This document shows positions 62,663-64,000 of a stretch of DNA of 64,000 bases, one piece after another. Position 1 is the first letter of the stretch. The number at the start of each line of letters is the position of its first letter. The notes beneath the pieces were generated by a model. That model was not told the origin of the DNA, ran no database searches, and worked only from the letters and a program-made list of their open reading frames with translations. The DNA is from Viridibacillus arenosi (GTDB taxonomy: Bacteria; Bacillota; Bacilli; Bacillales_A; Planococcaceae), in the NCBI RefSeq assembly GCF_001955655.1, contig NZ_MSPW01000009.1, positions 1-64,000 of the forward strand, written 5' to 3'. A program made the position numbers and the translations under genes.

Positions 62663-63898
62663 TTAAAACTTTTTAAATAGTAGTGAGGCATTATGACCAC
62701 CAAAACCTAGTGAATTACTTAAAGCATAAGTAATTTCTTTTTCTCTAGCACCGTTAGCAACATAGTCTAAGTCACATTCAGGATCTGCTGTTTCCAGATT
62801 CATCGTTGGAGGGAGAATACCTTCTTTTAATGCAAGTACTGAAAAAATTGCTTCAATCCCACCTGCTGCTCCAAGTAGATGACCTGTCATCGATTTCGTT
62901 GAACTCATCGCTAATTTATACGCATGCTCACCGAATACAGTTTTCACAGCTTTTGTTTCAAATAAATCATTATACGGTGTACTTGTACCATGAGCATTAA
63001 TATAACCAATTTCTGTTGCATCAATTCCAGCATCATCAATCGCTTGCTTCATTGCACGTGCTGCACCTTCACCCTCTGGAGCAGGAGCTGTAATATGGTG
63101 CGCATCTCCAGTTGAACCGTACCCTACAACTTCACCATAGATTTTTGCGCCACGTTTTACTGCATGTTCGTATTCTTCTAAAATAACAATACCCGATCCT
63201 TCGCCGATAACAAAACCATCGCGATTAGCATCGAATGGACGAGATGCAGTTTGCGGATCTTGGTTTAATGTAAGTGCTGTATTTGAGCAAAATCCTGCAA
63301 CCGCCATATTCGTAATTGGTGCTTCTGCTCCTCCAGTAATCATAACATCAGCATCGCCACGTTCAATAACTTTGAACGCATCACCAATTGAGTTTGTACC
63401 AGATGCACAAGCTGTTACTGAACATGAGTTAATAGCTTTTGCACCAAAGTGGATAGATACTTGCCCTGCAGCCATATCTGGAATCATCATTGGTACGAAA
63501 AATGGACTAACACGTCGTTGTCCCTTTTCAAGGAAATTGCGGAATTGTTGCTCATACGTCTCCATTCCACCAATACCAGAACCGATCCAAACACCTGTAC
63601 GAAGACCAACTTCAGGAGTTATTTCTAACCCTGCATCTTTTACAGCCATAATAGACGCCGCTAATGCGTAATGTGTAAAACGATCCATCTTACGTGCTTC
63701 TTTACGAGGAATGTATGCTTCAATATCAAAATCCTTTACTTCTGCAGCAACTTTTGCAGGAAATTGCTCAGCATCTATACGTGTTAATGGACCGACACCA
63801 CTTTTTCCTTCTTTAACCGCTTTCCATGTTGTTTCTACATCATTTCCTAAAGGTGTTACAGCACCCATTCCTGTAACAACTACTCGACGTTTTGTCAT
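62663..63898 (-). CDS. fabF: Beta-ketoacyl-ACP synthase II
   Basis: 411 residues. It condenses malonyl-ACP with acyl-ACP in fatty-acid elongation and sets temperature-responsive chain composition. The Cys-His-His triad is complete: C164 in [15 protein letters not shown] in [13 protein letters not shown] (about 304) and H in [13 protein letters not shown] (about 341). N-terminal [22 protein letters not shown] is typical. It starts 31 bases after the fabH stop; AGAGGGAGTTAAAATAAC precedes the ATG. The promoter lies beyond the window. Confidence 0.97.
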   Translation of the reverse strand: MTKRRVVVTGMGAVTPLGNDVETTWKAVKEGKSGVGPLTRIDAEQFPAKVAAEVKDFDIEAYIPRKEARKMDRFTHYALAASIMAVKDAGLEITPEVGLRTGVWIGSGIGGMETYEQQFRNFLEKGQRRVSPFFVPMMIPDMAAGQVSIHFGAKAINSCSVTACASGTNSIGDAFKVIERGDADVMITGGAEAPITNMAVAGFCSNTALTLNQDPQTASRPFDANRDGFVIGEGSGIVILEEYEHAVKRGAKIYGEVVGYGSTGDAHHITAPAPEGEGAARAMKQAIDDAGIDATEIGYINAHGTSTPYNDLFETKAVKTVFGEHAYKLAMSSTKSMTGHLLGAAGGIEAIFSVLALKEGILPPTMNLETADPECDLDYVANGAREKEITYALSNSLGFGGHNASLLFKKF

Positions 63899-63929
63899 GT
63901 TATTTTAACTCCCTCTTTTCTTTGTATTG

Positions 63930-64000
63930 TTATTTTCCCCAGCGCATTGCAACGGCGCCCCATGTAAGGCCGCCACCAAATCCAACGAGTACGAGTAAAT
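63930..64000 (-). CDS. fabH: Beta-ketoacyl-ACP synthase III, 3' end only
   Basis: Partial: the last 23 codons, reading LLVLVGFGGGLTWGAVAMRW and GK before TAA 63930-63932. FGGGLTWG is the conserved FabH C-terminus (oxyanion-side strand). FabH starts fatty-acid synthesis by joining acetyl- or branched acyl-CoA to malonyl-ACP. The gene runs off the window; fabH-fabF order is as in B. subtilis. Confidence 0.93.
   Translation of the reverse strand, partial: LLVLVGFGGGLTWGAVAMRWGK

Overview
The window reads as the chromosome of a low-GC, endospore-forming Bacillota of the Bacillaceae/Planococcaceae type. Lysinibacillus, Solibacillus or Ureibacillus-like genomes are the best guess. The evidence is AT-rich DNA, AGGAGG-type ribosome sites, T-box leaders, many sporulation and coat genes (spoVAC/AD/AE, spoVIF, a YjcZ peptide, two CotY/CotZ proteins, a CotO-like protein, a BclB-like collagen protein) and a meso-diaminopimelate dehydrogenase of the kind classically known from 'Bacillus sphaericus'. 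The genus is inference; the spore-former assignment is firm.

Left part (1 to about 34 kb) is accessory or loosely organised. It opens with gene debris: a remnant with its terminator, a membrane-protein gene welded to a truncated EamA transporter, and a small ORF cut by a stop codon. Next come a TetR gene and a DUF3995 membrane gene that share an ACATAC-n6-GTATGT-like operator, a DinB-like protein and a cardiolipin synthase. A three-gene putative membrane oxidoreductase follows (6265-9060: small membrane protein, Tat-exported subunit 3, GMC flavoprotein), then LysR, GNAT, MocR and S66 peptidase genes. The exosporium-type BclB-like gene is at 14338. leuA lies under a Leu T-box (17.7 kb), beside a decayed region with an IS1182-type transposase remnant and an orphan CotY/CotZ gene. 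Then come an ESS-like transporter with an M20 amidohydrolase, divergent ddh, an Ohr peroxidase, a methyltransferase, an ABC exporter, an orphan peptide-binding lipoprotein, and a Pit phosphate transporter with its DUF47 partner.

The middle (34-43 kb) is rich in sporulation genes: pgpA, yjcH-yjcG-yjcF, spoVIF, a YjcZ-type peptide, the yhcN-like/spoVAC/spoVAD/spoVAE operon with a sigma-G-like promoter, cotZ, a CotO-like gene with an in-frame hexamer microsatellite, and mgtE.

The right part (43-64 kb) follows the gene order I recall for the B. subtilis yjb region: rluA-type yjbO, nadK, relQ, yjbL, divergent yjbK-yjbJ, yjbI-yjbH, then pepF, coiA, mecA, spx, oppFDCB-oppA, trpS with a Trp T-box, fabF, and the 3' end of fabH at the edge. 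It combines Spx/ClpXP stress control (spx, yjbH), ClpC/MecA competence control (mecA, coiA), oligopeptide uptake and breakdown (opp, pepF), (p)ppGpp/NADP metabolism (relQ, nadK) and fatty-acid synthesis.

No wholly new multi-gene defence or mobile system is evident. The best leads are the GMC complex that lacks its cytochrome subunit, the TetR/DUF3995 operator pair, a YjbH without its CxxC motif, two genes (LysR, coiA) whose best-placed start codon is ATA or ATT, and a GC-rich hairpin element at 2.2 kb that looks like a dispersed repeat.
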